DNA from: Campylobacterales bacterium
GTDB taxonomy: Bacteria > Campylobacterota > Campylobacteria > Campylobacterales > JALSKU01
Reading direction: 5' to 3'
Length of the DNA stretch: 62,333 nt
Assembly: GCA_027044945.1 (NCBI GenBank)
Contig: JALUBK010000048.1
Location: 1-62,333 of the forward strand
Part shown: in pieces, positions 9,190 through 17,515 of the stretch
How the letters are laid out: every line of letters begins with the position of its first letter
Position numbering within the stretch: position 1 is the stretch's first letter
Program-made: the position numbers and the translations under genes
The notes under the pieces: generated by a model
What the model saw: the letters and a program-made list of their open reading frames with translations, nothing else
Told to the model about the DNA's origin: nothing
Database searches by the model: none

Positions 9190-10269
9190 TCAACTGTGTA
9201 AAATCTCTTCAACTAAAACTGTAGCATAAGAACCTTTAGGTAAAAAAAATGAAAGTTCATACCAAGCTTCCTCTTTTTTATACTTATATCCCAAAATTTC
9301 AGGAAATATCCATGCAAATCTTCTTGAACCATTCATTTTAGAGATAACTTCTTCGCATTCGCTAAGAAACTCTTTTTCAATTGTTCCAGCTTCCCCTGTT
9401 GCTCTTTTTGTTTTATTGCCAGGCAGTATTCCAGTAACAGTTATATCTTTTTTATTAAATCTTTCAACTTCATTATCCAACTCAATACATTCAAAAGCTT
9501 TGCCATGAGGATAATGATGAAGTATATCTCCTGGCAATATTTTGAAAAAATTTGGTTGTTTTTTTAACTCTTTTATTAAAGTTGCATTATAAATAAAAAC
9601 TGATTCAAGCTCTTTTGCATTAAATGATTCACACATTTTACTTATTTCAACTCTTTTGCTAAGCCATAGATTAAAAATATGACTTTGATAGGCACTTATA
9701 AAAAAATCTCTTTTTTTTCTATTTTTTATATGAGTTTTACCAAAAAGTAACTCTTTTCCTATTTGATAATTATTTCCTTCTGTGCCAAAACGCTGATAAC
9801 CAAAATAATTAGGAAGTCCATTTTTTGCAATAATTTTTATAGCATTTTCTATCTTTTGAGCATCAATCAAACTTACTTTTTTAAATTTTATATAAAATTT
9901 GTTACCTTTTAGATGACCAATTCTTATTTTATTATTGTGGTAAGTTGTGCTTATTATTTTTATATTATTATCTTCTATAAGGTCAATTTTATCTTCATAT
10001 TTTTTGTATATGCTTATATATTGTGTTGTAATTCCATCTTTATCTTTAAGTCCTGCATAGCCTATATCTTTAGTTTTAGAACCTGTTATCTCACTTATTT
10101 TTTGCACCAATTTCCAAGTGGTCATATCTTTTTTTCTTATTTTAAGAATAAGATGTTCTCCACTTCCACTAAATTCATACAAAGGAACTTCTTCTACAAC
10201 AAAATCCTTACTAGTTTTGCTAAAATGAACTTTAATCGGCGAATGAGTAGTAAAATATAATTTATTCAA
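9190..10269 (-). CDS. truD: tRNA pseudouridine(13) synthase TruD
   Basis: TruD makes pseudouridine at position 13 of tRNA-Glu. The catalytic Asp lies in GYAGLKDKDGITTQYIS (about residue 75-90), matching the GxKD family motif, followed by NYFGYQRFG and the TRUD insertion domain. The length of 359 residues is normal. The start is TTG at 10269 after AGGGA. thiL lies upstream on the same strand across a 56-bp gap and the small Cys-rich ORF downstream. Confidence 0.93.
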   Translation of the reverse strand: MNKLYFTTHSPIKVHFSKTSKDFVVEEVPLYEFSGSGEHLILKIRKKDMTTWKLVQKISEITGSKTKDIGYAGLKDKDGITTQYISIYKKYEDKIDLIEDNNIKIISTTYHNNKIRIGHLKGNKFYIKFKKVSLIDAQKIENAIKIIAKNGLPNYFGYQRFGTEGNNYQIGKELLFGKTHIKNRKKRDFFISAYQSHIFNLWLSKRVEISKMCESFNAKELESVFIYNATLIKELKKQPNFFKILPGDILHHYPHGKAFECIELDNEVERFNKKDITVTGILPGNKTKRATGEAGTIEKEFLSECEEVISKMNGSRRFAWIFPEILGYKYKKEEAWYELSFFLPKGSYATVLVEEILHS

Positions 10270-10325
10270 TCTGTTCCCTACATATAGTTTTTTATATTAT
10301 ATCATATTTTATTCAAAAAAACACT

Positions 10326-11144
10326 CTAAAAATGATTTTCTTTGCATATGTTTTTAAATTTTCCTCTTATTGCCTTTGCAAAAATAGTTACAGGAGTTTT
10401 TGTTTGTTTTGATAAAGATAATATTTTATCTTTATATTTTTTATCAAAAGAAAAAAGTATTTCGTATTCCTCTCCACTGCAAATCTTATTTTTTGAAATC
10501 TTTTTAAAAAATTTAAAATTTAATTTATTTATTTTTCCCAATCTTGATAAATCTTTACTTAAACCATCAGATATATCTAAAGCAGAATGAATAAATTTTG
10601 AAGCTTTATAAAAAAATTTATCTTTTAAAATAGGGGTAATAAATTTTGATTTTTTATATATTTTTTCATTTTTTAAAAGTTTTTTCAAATCTTTTCTTAC
10701 ACTTCCCAAACTTCCAGTATAAGCTATTAAATCTCCTTTTTTTATGCCAATTCTTTTTATCGGTTTTTTTGTTTTTGAAATAATAGTCAATGATATATCA
10801 AGTTTATCTCCAGCAATAGTATCACCGCCTATCATTGCAATATTATATTTTTTACAAATTTCTTCAAAACCAAGGTATAACTCTTTTATATCTTTATAAG
10901 AAAAATTTTTAGGAATTTTTATGCCAAGCATTGCATATACCGGTTTTGCATTCATGACAATTGCATCCGAAATATTTACAAGCATACTTTTTTTGGCTAT
11001 CTCTTTTAAGCTCATCCATCTTCTTTTAAAATGTATATCTTCGCAAAAAAGATCTTTTGAATAAACCATCTCATCTACCACTGCACCGTCATCACCTATG
11101 TGTTTATTTTTAAAAAGTGATATAAAATAATCCTCTTTGTTCAA
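10326..11144 (-). CDS. thiL: Thiamine-monophosphate kinase
   Basis: ThiL phosphorylates thiamine monophosphate to thiamine diphosphate. The 272-residue product has the AIR-synthase-fold motifs GDDGAVVD near the N-terminus, MIGGDTIAGD in the middle and SALDISDGLSKDLSRL in the C-terminal half. It is shorter than the 325-residue enzyme of enterics, mainly at the C-terminus. The start is TTG at 11144 with AGGGAAA upstream. It is divergent from sdhA, with a shared 187-bp regulatory gap. Confidence 0.92.
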   Translation of the reverse strand: MNKEDYFISLFKNKHIGDDGAVVDEMVYSKDLFCEDIHFKRRWMSLKEIAKKSMLVNISDAIVMNAKPVYAMLGIKIPKNFSYKDIKELYLGFEEICKKYNIAMIGGDTIAGDKLDISLTIISKTKKPIKRIGIKKGDLIAYTGSLGSVRKDLKKLLKNEKIYKKSKFITPILKDKFFYKASKFIHSALDISDGLSKDLSRLGKINKLNFKFFKKISKNKICSGEEYEILFSFDKKYKDKILSLSKQTKTPVTIFAKAIRGKFKNICKENHF

Positions 11145-11229
11145 AATATTTCCCTTTATTTTACTTTTATATTAAACTTATTGTGTTATTATACTGTAAA
11201 ATAGATTTTATCTTAAAAAGTGAAAATTT

Positions 11230-11266
11230 GTAACATTTTAATTTTATTTAGTTTTTAAAATGTTAC
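11230..11266. promoter_or_regulatory. Inverted repeat in thiL-sdhA divergent region, candidate operator
   Basis: A perfect 12-bp inverted repeat (GTAACATTTTAA and TTAAAATGTTAC) separated by 13 bases. It ends 28 bp upstream of the sdhA -10 element, so it covers the -35 zone and above. It resembles a terminator (TTTTT follows) but no transcript should end here, because the genes diverge. A regulator-binding site is the more likely reading. Confidence 0.5.
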
Positions 11267-11294
11267 TTTTTGTCTATTTTAAACTTTATATTTG

Positions 11295-11300
11295 TATAAT
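11295..11300 (+). promoter_or_regulatory. Predicted -10 element of sdhABE promoter
   Basis: TATAAT 32 bp before the ATG of sdhA, preceded by a T-rich stretch typical of Campylobacterota sigma70 promoters. Confidence 0.5.
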
Positions 11301-11331
11301 ATCTTTAAATTTTAAAACAAGGGATCGCTAT

Positions 11332-13053
11332 ATGAGCATACCAATATATCACTATGATGCTATCATAGTAGGAGCTGGACTTGCTGGGCTTGCTGCAGCA
11401 AGAGAGATTGAAAGCCATGGGAAGCATGTTGCAGTTATAAGCAAACTTCATCCACTAAGAAGCCATTCTGGGGCTGCTCAAGGTGGTATAAATGCTGCAT
11501 TAAAAGAAAAAGATAGTATAAAATCTCATATGTTTGATACTATTAAAGGAAGTGATTATTTAGCTGATCAAGATGCAGTTAAACTTATGTGTGAAGGAGC
11601 TCCAAAAACTGTTAGATGGGCAGAAAGTATGGGAGCTGTTTTTAGTAGAGAAGATGACGGAACTATTGCTCAAAGACCTTTTGGAGGACAATCTTTTCCA
11701 AGAGCTTGTTATGCAAGAGATAGGACAGGATTGACACTGCTTCAAACAATGTTTGAACAAGCAGACAGAGACGGTGTTGAATATTGGGATGAATGGTATG
11801 TAGCAGATATAATACAAGAAAACAAAAATGTATATGGAGTTGTTGCTTATAATATCAGAACACTTGAACCTGCAATTTTTAATGCCAGAGCTGTAATGTT
11901 AGCAACTGGAGGATATGCAAGAGCTTATAAAATAAATTCAAATGCACATGCTAATACTGGTGATGGTTTATCAATATATGCAAGACATGGATTGCCCTTA
12001 AAAGATATGGAATTTGTTCAATTTCATCCAACAGGATTGGCTGGAACTGGTATCCTTATCAGCGAAGCTGCAAGAGGTGAAGGCGGAAAACTATTCAATA
12101 GTGAGGGTGAAAGATTTATGGAAAAATATGCTCCTGAAAAATTGGAGTTGGCACCTAGAGATTTAGTTAGTCGTTCAATAACAAAAGAGATACTTGAAGG
12201 CAGAGGTGTAGGACCAAATAAAGATGCTGTTTATCTTGATCTTACTCATCTTGGAAAAGAAAAAATATTAGCAAGATTGCCTGAACTTAGAGATTTAGCT
12301 ATTACATTTTTAGGACTTGACATGATCAAAGAACCTATTATGGTAGCCGCTACTGCTCATTATTCTATGGGTGGAATTCCAGTAGATAACGACGGAAGAG
12401 TGAAGTTGAATCAAGAAGATAGAATTAAAGGATTGTATGCAGCAGGTGAATGTGCTTGTGTTAGTGTTCATGGAGCAAACAGACTTGGAGCAAATTCATT
12501 ACTTGAAGCTATGTTTTTTGGAAGGCATACAGGAAAAGCTATAGTTTCAGATCTTAGAAAAAAAGATTTTCTTGTTCATAAAGAATCTGACGAAAAAGAT
12601 GCAGATAGAATGTTGAATGAAATAAATACCATTATGACTTCAAATGGAAACGAAAAAGTGTCTGCTTTAAGAGTTGAACTTCAAGAAAGTATGACACAAA
12701 ATGCAGGAGTTTTTAGAACAGAAGAATCTCTTTTAAAACAAAGAAAAATATTAAAAAATCTTAGAGATAGGTTTAAGCATATAAGAATAGACGATAAATC
12801 AAAAATTTACAATACTGATTTACAAGAAGCCATAGAGTTAGGTCATATGCTTGATTATTCTGTATTTATAATCGAAGGTGCAATAAATAGGCAAGAAAGT
12901 CGAGGTTCTCATTTTAGAGATGACTATCCAAAAAGAGATGATGAAAAATTTTTGAAACATACTTATGCAACAATGGATGAAAACGGTGAAATACATATAG
13001 ATTATAAAGATGTAAATCTTGGAATTTTTGAGCCACAAGAGCGAACATATTAA
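11332..13053 (+). CDS. sdhA: Succinate dehydrogenase/fumarate reductase flavoprotein subunit (SdhE-type enzyme)
   Basis: This flavoprotein interconverts succinate and fumarate. The 573 residues start with the FAD-binding [19 protein letters not shown], then HSGAAQGG around the covalent-FAD histidine region, and catalytic residues in QFHPTG and the late [14 protein letters not shown]. An in-frame ATG 24 codons upstream exists, but GGGA before the ATG at 11332 and the conserved N-terminus favour the shorter form. There is no twin-arginine signal, so it is cytoplasmic, unlike the periplasmic MfrA of Campylobacter and Wolinella. It forms an operon with sdhB and sdhE. Confidence 0.92.
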   Translation: MSIPIYHYDAIIVGAGLAGLAAAREIESHGKHVAVISKLHPLRSHSGAAQGGINAALKEKDSIKSHMFDTIKGSDYLADQDAVKLMCEGAPKTVRWAESMGAVFSREDDGTIAQRPFGGQSFPRACYARDRTGLTLLQTMFEQADRDGVEYWDEWYVADIIQENKNVYGVVAYNIRTLEPAIFNARAVMLATGGYARAYKINSNAHANTGDGLSIYARHGLPLKDMEFVQFHPTGLAGTGILISEAARGEGGKLFNSEGERFMEKYAPEKLELAPRDLVSRSITKEILEGRGVGPNKDAVYLDLTHLGKEKILARLPELRDLAITFLGLDMIKEPIMVAATAHYSMGGIPVDNDGRVKLNQEDRIKGLYAAGECACVSVHGANRLGANSLLEAMFFGRHTGKAIVSDLRKKDFLVHKESDEKDADRMLNEINTIMTSNGNEKVSALRVELQESMTQNAGVFRTEESLLKQRKILKNLRDRFKHIRIDDKSKIYNTDLQEAIELGHMLDYSVFIIEGAINRQESRGSHFRDDYPKRDDEKFLKHTYATMDENGEIHIDYKDVNLGIFEPQERTY

Positions 13054-13068
13054 AAGGGGCTACGAAAG

Positions 13069-14046
13069 ATGACTAATTATGCAAAAAGAAAAATAAAATT
13101 TAATGTTTTTAGATTTAATAGTGAAACTGATCATTTACCATATTATAAAGAATATGAAATGGAAGTATCTCAAGATGAAGTAGTTCTTGATATATTAAAC
13201 AGAATCAAATGGGAATTTGATGGAAGTTTTAGCTATAGAAGAAGTTGCAGACACGGAATCTGCGGAAGTTGTGCTATAAAAGTAAATGGAAAACCAGTTC
13301 TTTCTTGTAAAGAAAATGTTTTTCATTTAGTAGAAATGTTTGGAGAAGAACTTACTCTTGATCCCCAAGATGAAAAAAGAGCTATAAAAGATATGGTAAT
13401 AGACAAAAAAAATTTTTGGAATAAATACGAAAGTGTAAAACCTTATCTTGTAGCTGAAGTTCAAGAACATCCCAATCATGAAAATATAGTTTCCCAAAAA
13501 GAATCTAATAAAATTGATGATGCGGATTATTGTATAGAATGCGGAAACTGTTTTTATGCTTGTCCTGCTGTCAAAGCAAATGATGATTATATTGGTCCTG
13601 CTGCACTTTTAAAAGCTTTTAGATTTAATGCTGATGTTCGAGATAATGCAAAAAAAGAAAGATTAGAAATTGTCAATGAACCAGGTTTTGGTGTTTGGGA
13701 TTGTGTAAAATGTTATGAATGTGCTGAAGCTTGTCCGAAAGATTTATCTCCTATCAATAAAATAACAAAATTACATAATCAAATTTTTGAAAATAAACAA
13801 GCTATCAATAATGTTGCTACAAGACATGCTGTTGGCTTTAAATCTTCAATTAAAAAACACGGTATTTTAGATGAAGGAGAGCTTGTCCGATACAGCGAAG
13901 GAAATATTGGAGTTTTAAAACATATACCAGAAGCTGTTTCAATGTGGAAAAAAGGTAAATTAATAATGCCTTGGAAAATGCCAAGTTCTAAGAACATGGA
14001 CGAAATTAAAAAACTTGTTGATATAGCTTCAACAGTTGATTTTTAA
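13069..14046 (+). CDS. sdhB: Succinate dehydrogenase/fumarate reductase iron-sulfur subunit
   Basis: This subunit wires electrons between the flavin and SdhE. The 325 residues hold a plant-type [2Fe-2S] site (SCRHGICGSCAIKVNGKPVLSC, Cys spaced 5-2-n) near residue 60. Two C-terminal Cys clusters follow, CIECGNCFYACP and CVKCYECAEACPK. The third Cys cluster is of the CxxCxxxCP type, consistent with SdhE-linked enzymes. It starts 15 bp after sdhA. The C-terminal tail after the last cluster (about 100 residues) is longer than in mitochondrial-type SdhB, as usual for the SdhE-containing class. Confidence 0.92.
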   Translation: MTNYAKRKIKFNVFRFNSETDHLPYYKEYEMEVSQDEVVLDILNRIKWEFDGSFSYRRSCRHGICGSCAIKVNGKPVLSCKENVFHLVEMFGEELTLDPQDEKRAIKDMVIDKKNFWNKYESVKPYLVAEVQEHPNHENIVSQKESNKIDDADYCIECGNCFYACPAVKANDDYIGPAALLKAFRFNADVRDNAKKERLEIVNEPGFGVWDCVKCYECAEACPKDLSPINKITKLHNQIFENKQAINNVATRHAVGFKSSIKKHGILDEGELVRYSEGNIGVLKHIPEAVSMWKKGKLIMPWKMPSSKNMDEIKKLVDIASTVDF

Positions 14047-14056
14047 GGAGAATTCA

Positions 14057-14935
14057 ATGAATAAATTAAAATATGCACTATATACTGGATGCACCGCCAA
14101 AGAAAGCACTCCTGAATTATTAAAATCAACTTTAGCTGTTGCCAAAGCTTTAGATATTGAATTGATTATTTTAGAAGAAGCTAGTTGTTGTGGAGCAAGT
14201 CACTTACAAGATTTTGATGATTTTTTATCTTTAACATTAAATGCTAGAAATATATGTTATGCCGAAAAACTTGGTTTTACAATGATAACAATTTGCAATA
14301 CTTGCCAATTAAACCTTTCTATGACCAAAAAAAAACTTGACAAAAATAAGGAATTAAAAGCTAAAGTCAATCAAAAATTAAATGAAGTTGGTTTGGAATA
14401 TAAAGGAAATGTTGATATAAAACATTTTTTATACGCACTTATAGATGATATTGGAGTAGAAGAAATCAGAAAAAGAGTAAAAAAACCTTTAGCAAATATT
14501 AATATTGCACCTTTTTATGGATGCCACAATATAAGACCTAGTTCTTTGCAAAGCAAAAACAATGGCAATGAAAATCCTTATGTTCCAGATTCTATTGAAA
14601 GATTGATAGATGCTCTTGGCGGAAATTCAATAGATTATGCACATAAAAATAAATGTTGTGGTTTTCATGTAGAATTACAAGCTCCAAAAACAGCAAATAT
14701 CCTCTCTGGCAATGCAATGACTGATGCTATGGATAATAATGCTGATGCAGTAGTAACACCTTGCCCTCTTTGTCATTTAAGACTTGATGTGCAACAACAT
14801 AACATATCAAAAGAGATCGGTAGAGATGTTAAGATGCCTATACTTCATCTTCCTCAAATGATAGGATTAGCCCTTGGATTGGCTCCTGAAGATTTAGGCT
14901 TGAATCACAATATAAGTGAAATAACTTTCTTATAA
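14057..14935 (+). CDS. sdhE: SdhE/HdrB-like CCG-domain subunit of succinate dehydrogenase/fumarate reductase
   Basis: This 292-residue subunit resembles heterodisulfide reductase HdrB and is thought to link the SdhAB pair to the quinone pool without a cytochrome b subunit. Two Cys-rich CCG domains are visible: CTAKES...EEASCCGASH...CNTCQLNL in the first half and FYGCHNIRPSS...HKNKCCGFHV...CPLCHLRLD in the second. The ATG at 14057 has AAGGAG eight bases upstream; an earlier in-frame start would overlap sdhB. A 16-bp-stem hairpin follows the gene. Confidence 0.9.
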   Translation: MNKLKYALYTGCTAKESTPELLKSTLAVAKALDIELIILEEASCCGASHLQDFDDFLSLTLNARNICYAEKLGFTMITICNTCQLNLSMTKKKLDKNKELKAKVNQKLNEVGLEYKGNVDIKHFLYALIDDIGVEEIRKRVKKPLANINIAPFYGCHNIRPSSLQSKNNGNENPYVPDSIERLIDALGGNSIDYAHKNKCCGFHVELQAPKTANILSGNAMTDAMDNNADAVVTPCPLCHLRLDVQQHNISKEIGRDVKMPILHLPQMIGLALGLAPEDLGLNHNISEITFL

Positions 14936-14941
14936 TTAAAC

Positions 14942-14978
14942 AAACATAAATAAGATATTTTATATCTTATTTATGTTT
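14942..14978 (+). terminator. Hairpin after sdhABE
   Basis: A perfect 16-bp stem (AAACATAAATAAGATA with its complement) and a five-base loop, starting 6 bp after the sdhE stop. The following sequence is AT-rich without a clean U-run, so it may terminate or stabilise the 3' end. Confidence 0.65.
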
Positions 14979-14999
14979 AATATATAAGAATTATTAGGA

Positions 15000-15005
15000 T
15001 ATAAT
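15000..15005 (+). promoter_or_regulatory. Predicted -10 element of superoxide reductase promoter
   Basis: TATAAT immediately at the left edge of the 40-bp palindrome; transcription would start inside the palindrome's left arm. Confidence 0.5.
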
Positions 15006-15040
15006 ATTTTTAAAGTTAATTTTAACTTTAAAAATATTAT
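15001..15040. promoter_or_regulatory. 40-bp perfect palindrome overlapping start site of superoxide reductase gene
   Basis: Two perfect 19-bp arms (left arm ATAATATTTTTAAAGTTAA, right arm its exact complement) separated by TT. It overlaps the -10 element and fills the 5' leader up to the ribosome-binding site AAAGGAAAAG. It can act as a DNA operator for a dimeric repressor such as a Fur/PerR-type protein, or as a long RNA hairpin in the leader. Which of the two cannot be told from sequence. Confidence 0.7.
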
Positions 15041-15052
15041 AAAGGAAAAGAA

Positions 15053-15442
15053 ATGCCAAAAATAAACAAATATGTAGATATAGACTCAGTCGAGAGAGAA
15101 GCAAAAAAGGATTATATAGACAGACATTCTCCTTTTATTTATTGTGCTGATAGTGCAAAATCTGATGAAATTTTTGAAGTAACTGTAAAAGTAGGAAAAG
15201 AATATACTCATCCAGATGATTTTGATCATTATATTGCGAGTATTTCATTATATAATGGTGAAACACTTTTAGCTAAAGCAGATTTTATGGCAGGAACTCT
15301 TGGTGGTCAAGGTGCAAAAGGTCAAACAGAAATAACATTTAGAGTTAAGCCAAAAGGTAAAAAAATGAAATTTGTAGCTCAAAGCTACTGCACTAAACAC
15401 GGTATTTGGGAAAGTGATCCAAAAATTGTTGAAGTCATTTAA
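15053..15442 (+). CDS. Superoxide reductase (neelaredoxin-type, single iron centre)
   Basis: Superoxide reductase turns superoxide into hydrogen peroxide without making oxygen, a defence of anaerobes and microaerophiles. The 129-residue protein has all five ligands of the Fe(His)4Cys centre with family spacing: His25 (DRHSP), His53 and His59 (HPDDFDHY), Cys113 and His116 (CTKHG). There is no desulforedoxin domain at the N-terminus, so it is the 1Fe type. The usual Glu-Lys pair just before the first His ligand is Asp23-Arg24 here. It stands alone between two hairpins under its own palindromic promoter region. A SoxZ reading was considered and dropped. Confidence 0.9.
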   Translation: MPKINKYVDIDSVEREAKKDYIDRHSPFIYCADSAKSDEIFEVTVKVGKEYTHPDDFDHYIASISLYNGETLLAKADFMAGTLGGQGAKGQTEITFRVKPKGKKMKFVAQSYCTKHGIWESDPKIVEVI

Positions 15443-15452
15443 TTTTTATTTT

Positions 15453-15488
15453 AATCCCGTTCTATAAATTTTAAAAAGGAACGGGATT
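15453..15488 (+). terminator. Terminator-like hairpin overlapping the start of the uracil-DNA glycosylase gene
   Basis: A perfect 10-bp stem (AATCCCGTTC and GAACGGGATT) with a 16-base loop, followed by TTT and then directly the ATG at 15492. The AAGGA ribosome-binding site of the next gene lies at the loop-stem border, so the hairpin may both end the superoxide reductase transcript and limit translation of the next gene. Confidence 0.75.
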
Positions 15489-15491
15489 TTT

Positions 15492-16169
15492 ATGAAAAGA
15501 TTTAAAAAGTTAAAAATATTAAATGAATTATATAGATATAAACTTATCGGATTAAATTATATAGATGATTTTCATATTGATTTAAAAACACAAAATATGC
15601 AATCAAATTATCAACTTCCAAATTCTTTAGAATCTCTTAAAAATATTGTTTTAAATTGTCATTTGTGTCAATTATCAAAAACAAGAAATAAAGTTGTTTT
15701 TGGAGAAGGAAATCCAAATGCAAAATTGATGTTCATAGGAGAAGGACCTGGAGCAAATGAGGATAACACAGGAAAACCTTTTGTTGGAAGAGCTGGAAAT
15801 TTATTGACAAAAATCATAGAAAATGTTTTGGAATTAAAAAGAGAAGATACTTATATATCAAATATTGTAAAATGTAGACCTCCACAAAATAGAGTTCCAA
15901 CTGAAACTGAAGCAAATGAATGTATGCCCTATCTTTTAAAACAAATAGATATCATTAAACCTTCTATTATTGTAACACTAGGCTCTACTGCTTATAAATA
16001 TTTGACAAAAGATACAACTCCTATTTCAAAAATAAGAGGTGAAATTATAAACTACAATAATATAAAACTTATCCCTACTTTTCATCCTAGTTATTTACTT
16101 AGAAATCCTTCTGCTAAAAAGTTTGTTTTTTACGACATGAAAAAAGTTAAAAATTTATTAAAAAATTAG
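15492..16169 (+). CDS. Uracil-DNA glycosylase, family 4 (iron-sulfur)
   Basis: This enzyme removes uracil from DNA. The 225 residues show the family 4 pattern: Cys ligands in CHLCQLSKTR and later KCRPPQNR and NECMPYLL for a [4Fe-4S] cluster, the water-activating motif GEGPGANED, and the closing motif HPSYLLRNP. The first 45 residues precede the conserved core. Its ribosome-binding site is embedded in the hairpin after the superoxide reductase gene. Confidence 0.93.
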   Translation: MKRFKKLKILNELYRYKLIGLNYIDDFHIDLKTQNMQSNYQLPNSLESLKNIVLNCHLCQLSKTRNKVVFGEGNPNAKLMFIGEGPGANEDNTGKPFVGRAGNLLTKIIENVLELKREDTYISNIVKCRPPQNRVPTETEANECMPYLLKQIDIIKPSIIVTLGSTAYKYLTKDTTPISKIRGEIINYNNIKLIPTFHPSYLLRNPSAKKFVFYDMKKVKNLLKN

Positions 16170-16170
16170 A

Positions 16171-16176
16171 TATAAT
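16171..16176 (+). promoter_or_regulatory. Predicted -10 element of the 16206 gene
   Basis: TATAAT directly after the glycosylase stop and 30 bp before the TTG start at 16206. Confidence 0.4.
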
Positions 16177-16205
16177 GTTGATTAAAAATTTATTGGAGAT
16201 ATAAC

Positions 16206-17414
16206 TTGAGAAAAATTTTATTTATTTTTTGCTTTTTTTTAACTACTTTTAGCTTTTCTAAAAGTTTATATTTGTCTAATTTTCCATTGCCTTCTGCTTA
16301 TATTATCGATCTTGACAATACTGCATGTTATGAAAATTGCTTAGAAAATTACTTAAACAAAGGTCAAGTTTTTTCATTTTTATCTCATTATCTTCCTATA
16401 GTAACAAATAAAAAATTAAAAAATCAATATAAACTTTTGCAATCAATATTAAATATAAAAAATACTACAAATAAAGAAATATTTTCAATAGCTCTTTTGG
16501 TTCCCAAAAAAATTATAGGAAGATATGCTATAAGCACTGCAAATTCTATTATTGCATATCTTTTATCAAGAAATATAAATTTTCAACTTGAAGTTTTTAA
16601 TTGTAAAAATGAAGATTTATCTTTTATACAAAAATCCATAGAAGAGATAAAAAATAAAAATTACAAATTTGTTATTGCTCCTTTTACTTCAAAAGGTTTA
16701 AAAAATCTGTCTAAAATCCATACCTCATTAATTTTCTATATACCTACACTCAATAAAAAAGAATTTCCGAATATAAAAAGTAATTTTATTTTTGGCGGAA
16801 TTAATTATAAAAAACAAATTAATACCCTTTTGTCTTTTGCTAATAATAGGCTTGCTATTTTTTCAGATGAAAGCTCCATAGGTTTTCAACTAAATAAAGA
16901 TATAGAAAATAGCAGAAAAAACATTGTCTATAAAAAAATAATTCCTTATGATACAACAAGATTTAAATATTTTTTAAAAAGAAATTCAAGATTGAATAAT
17001 AGTTCAATTTTTCTTAATACACCTTTGGTTACCTCAAGTCTTTTGGCATCTCAATTTAGATTTTACAAGATTAAACCTTATGCCCTGTTTTCAACCCAAA
17101 TTAATTATAATCCTATTTTACTTAGCTTAACTCAATATGAAGATAGAAAAAATTTTTATATAGCAAATTCTATAGGAAAAGCGAATAATCATTTAGTGCT
17201 AATAAATAAACTTTTAGGAAATAATATTACTTTTGATTGGATAAATTATTCCACATCTATAGGAATAGATTATTTTTATACTTTATTTTTCAACAATAAT
17301 GCCAATAGATTTTTTGATGAAAATATTTCTGCAAATCAAGTCCAATATGCTATTAAAATCTTCAAACCTACAAAATCAAGCTTTCAACAAATAATTAATT
17401 TTAATCAGCCTTAA
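16206..17414 (+). CDS. Secreted protein with periplasmic-binding-protein-like fold, function unknown
   Basis: The 402-residue product starts with a signal peptide (KILFIFCFFLTTFSFS) after a TTG codon with GGAG upstream. The mature part alternates beta and helix, with ALLVPKKIIGRYAISTANSI near residue 95 and segments such as YKFVIAPFTSKGL and RLAIFSDESSIGFQLNKDI. These recall the type I periplasmic-binding fold of LppC/LpoA-like proteins. No ligand site or lipobox is evident. I do not recognise a specific family. It lies between the glycosylase and hydrogenase genes and has its own -10 element. Confidence 0.6.
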   Translation: MRKILFIFCFFLTTFSFSKSLYLSNFPLPSAYIIDLDNTACYENCLENYLNKGQVFSFLSHYLPIVTNKKLKNQYKLLQSILNIKNTTNKEIFSIALLVPKKIIGRYAISTANSIIAYLLSRNINFQLEVFNCKNEDLSFIQKSIEEIKNKNYKFVIAPFTSKGLKNLSKIHTSLIFYIPTLNKKEFPNIKSNFIFGGINYKKQINTLLSFANNRLAIFSDESSIGFQLNKDIENSRKNIVYKKIIPYDTTRFKYFLKRNSRLNNSSIFLNTPLVTSSLLASQFRFYKIKPYALFSTQINYNPILLSLTQYEDRKNFYIANSIGKANNHLVLINKLLGNNITFDWINYSTSIGIDYFYTLFFNNNANRFFDENISANQVQYAIKIFKPTKSSFQQIINFNQP

Positions 17415-17438
17415 AGTTTTTATTATTGTAAAAAATGA

Positions 17439-17454
17439 ATGAATATTAATTCAT
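17439..17454. promoter_or_regulatory. Inverted repeat upstream of hydrogenase operon, candidate operator
   Basis: ATGAAT-ATTA-ATTCAT, a 6-4-6 inverted repeat ending 16 bp upstream of the TATAAT at 17471. It overlaps the -35 zone, a position suited to a repressor or activator such as a nickel- or oxygen-responsive regulator. Confidence 0.35.
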
Positions 17455-17470
17455 ATTTGTATTACTTTAA

Positions 17471-17476
17471 TATAAT
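17471..17476 (+). promoter_or_regulatory. Predicted -10 element of hydrogenase operon
   Basis: TATAAT 39 bp before the GTG start at 17516. Confidence 0.45.
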
Positions 17477-17515
17477 TATTGCTAAAATAAGAAAAATGTA
17501 AAAAAGGAGAGATTT

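Noticed and set aside
11260-11331. N-terminal extension of SdhA as a signal peptide
   Set aside because: The extra codons form no twin-arginine motif, overlap the -10 element and lie upstream of a good GGGA ribosome-binding site.
15053-15442. SoxZ-type sulfur carrier
   Set aside because: Size is similar, but the His/Cys ligand set with 6- and 3-residue spacings and the HG-W-E ending identify superoxide reductase.
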